Source of the DNA: Bactericera cockerelli
Taxonomy: Eukaryota; Arthropoda; Insecta; Hemiptera; Triozidae
Assembly (NCBI GenBank): GCA_024516035.1
Contig: CM044959.1
Span: forward strand, 24,004,933-24,068,932
Length of the DNA: 64,000 nt
Direction of reading: 5' to 3'
How positions within the stretch are numbered: the first letter of the stretch is position 1; each line of letters starts with the position of its first letter. Made by a program: the position numbers and the translations under genes. Below the pieces are notes generated by a model, which saw only the letters and a program-made list of their open reading frames with translations, made no database searches and had not been told where the DNA came from. Shown piece after piece: positions 62,132 through 64,000 of this stretch.

Positions 62132-64000
62132 ACTGGATGATTTACCTTGGGAACTTGCTGGGGTGCGTTGTGAAGGATAGGAAGTTTCAATTTCAGGAGA
62201 AATGTTCTCCTGAGCAAGAGTTGAGTGCTGGTGTCGAGTGTGTCCCCTGAGTCCCGGCCCCGGTGCCTCCAACCCATCTAACATTCAGGCAAATCCATCA
62301 AAACCGTGTTCCATGTTGTTTTCGGTCCTCCTACTACCGTCGACCAATCAGAAGCTCGAAATCGGAAGATGAGCTGGAATATTTAAGTAAATAAATGAGA
62401 GAAGGACGGAGGTAAATGACGAGGACTTACAGAGAGGTACCAGGAGCAACCAGGTAAAGAAAGAAATGTAAACAGGAAAGAAGATACCTAAATGTTAAGG
62501 AGGAAGAGAGAGATACATATTGAATATAAGATTGGTAGAATACGAGAATTTGCTCTAATGGTTACTATAAGTAAATACAATCTCAATATTAAATCATTTG
62601 TCTTAAAAGCTATCATAATATTATTATTTATGTCAAAAATAAATTTTGATTATCTATTTATTGATAATGTCAACGGTTTTTTACTTGTCTGATGTAAATT
62701 TTACTATCTATAATAAATTCTATAATACCATTTTTTTTTAAATATCGTTAGAGCAGAAAAATGCAGTTATTCTGTAGCTCCAAGACAAATAAAATTGTCC
62801 TTTTCTCGGAAATCACGAAACGGTACAAGAGGCAGTGGACAACAAAAATGAGAAGTCGCCAGGGATTTATCTCAAATTCATTGCAAAACTGAGCCTCTGA
62901 TTGGCTGAAGTTTTATGGGCATACCTTGTGTTCCTATGCCAGTAGAAAAGAGAGAAGAGAGCGGCTAGGGAAAGCCATGATAAAGAACAGCATAAAGAGA
63001 ATTAGTGAGGAAATATAGGGAGGCTTGGAGCTTACGGAGAACATAACGAAAATTAATTTTAATCTAAATGAAAACTTGTGTATTATCTTCCGGTCCGAGG
63101 GAAAGAGGAAGGGAGCAATAATTAATATTTACGAGGAATTGTGCAGGTAGCCTCTAGTTTCTCTTGATTTTCACTGTTAGCCCATCCATAACAGCCACAT
63201 TGGGAGAAAAAGTAGAGGTTCTGAAATTTGGCATTGGATTCTTGTTTCAGAGTATTTCTATGGATGACGGTATCTGGTGAATTGGTTCTTGAAATTAGAC
63301 AATATCTGATACCCTCTACGAGTTACGAGATTTGCTGAAGAAAACTTCCGTTTGGGTTTTTTATACTCTATGAAAAGTCCTTGAGACAGGATTCTCCTAT
63401 AAATAACCTCTACCGTGAACTTTTCAAATTTCCGAGACTCAATGAACACAACAGGGAGTGGTGAGGTAAAGGGTTGTTCGCAACACGACCCACATTCCTT
63501 GACCCCAGGGCATACAGCAGTGCAACTTTTATTCAGCAGCTTCTGAAACTTGGTATACCCACACCTCTTCGGTAGGTGAACCCTTCCTGACGTAACAATC
63601 GATCTCACTAATGTAGCTAGATCTCACTAATCTTGCAGAGGAAAATAAATTCTCTCTACCTCCCAAATGTATCAGAATTCCATCCCTCCCGTTTCCTTTC
63701 ACCCTTGTTTTTACATAAACTTGTTTATTCATGCAGAAAAATGAAGGGAATGGGTAGTTTTTTTTTGCACGGTAATTCCCTATCGTAATCTTCTAATATG
63801 TTGATGTTTTTGCTGTTTCGAGTGTTGAGTCACTGCTAGGAGGGAGGGGGTGGGGCTATTCACCGTATTGTAATAAAACAAGCACGGGGGGTGGGGAAGA
63901 TTTCCCGGTAAAATATTGGAAATGGGAATAGCACTAAATTCTCATGACGTCAGAGAAATGCAATATTACAAATTGGTGTCCGTTTGTTTGTTCTCAAGCC
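62132..64000. other. Region without recognised gene
   Basis: No splice-supported coding chain or known repeat was found. An open minus frame at 63258-63608 (116 codons, no ATG at its start) is unsupported. Confidence 0.45.

Noticed and set aside
63258..63608. Minus-strand frame of 116 codons with a CxxxxxCxxCC-like stretch
   Set aside because: It has no ATG at its start, no recognised domain and no splice partners; a chance frame is likely.

Overview
The window is insect nuclear DNA, AT-rich and crowded with transposable elements. The gene set (mitochondrial valyl-tRNA synthetase, Atg7, pyruvate carboxylase, a secreted S10 carboxypeptidase), the spliceosomal introns, 5S- and tRNA-derived SINEs, Tigger-, piggyBac- and Harbinger-type MITEs and Helentron-like elements all point to an insect. 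A hemipteran is my guess, not shown by the sequence.

Layout. 1-2523: 3' part of a jockey/CR1-type LINE, cut by the window edge. 5521-7943 (+): two-exon serine carboxypeptidase with a complete catalytic triad and a long acidic N-terminal extension; its stop codon lies in the first unit of an 18-bp minisatellite (7928-8227). 9414-19824 (-): complete seven-exon mitochondrial valyl-tRNA synthetase, 1003 aa, assembled here from phase-matched splice sites; its 3.5-kb intron 5 holds a 3'-truncated LINE on the opposite strand. 19.9-30.7 kb: repeats only, including a foldback with ~300-bp arms, two abutting TA-flanked DNA transposons, a Tigger MITE nested in a decayed LINE, and a piggyBac-type MITE. 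30721-43431 (+): fourteen-exon Atg7, 659 aa once one extra T in a T8 run of exon 1 is discounted; its introns are full of SINEs and MITEs, and a 58-bp insertion has duplicated one splice donor. 43.8-53.4 kb: SINEs (one with a clear 5S rRNA head), a conserved mobile-element C-terminal module, a noisy segmental duplication and tandem repeats. 53457-56186 (-): three-exon gene for a small secreted Ser/Pro-rich protein of 132 aa, not recognised. Its first intron contains the first coding exon of pyruvate carboxylase on the other strand (55291-55552). 56.2-64 kb: repeats and hairpins; no further pyruvate carboxylase exon was recognised.

The genes do not form a pathway. The strongest results are the reconstructed gene models (each exon chain sums to a whole number of codons), the altered splice donor and homopolymer shift in Atg7, the stop-codon minisatellite, the opposite-strand overlap of the secreted-protein gene with pyruvate carboxylase, and the two SINE families that share a body behind different RNA-derived heads.
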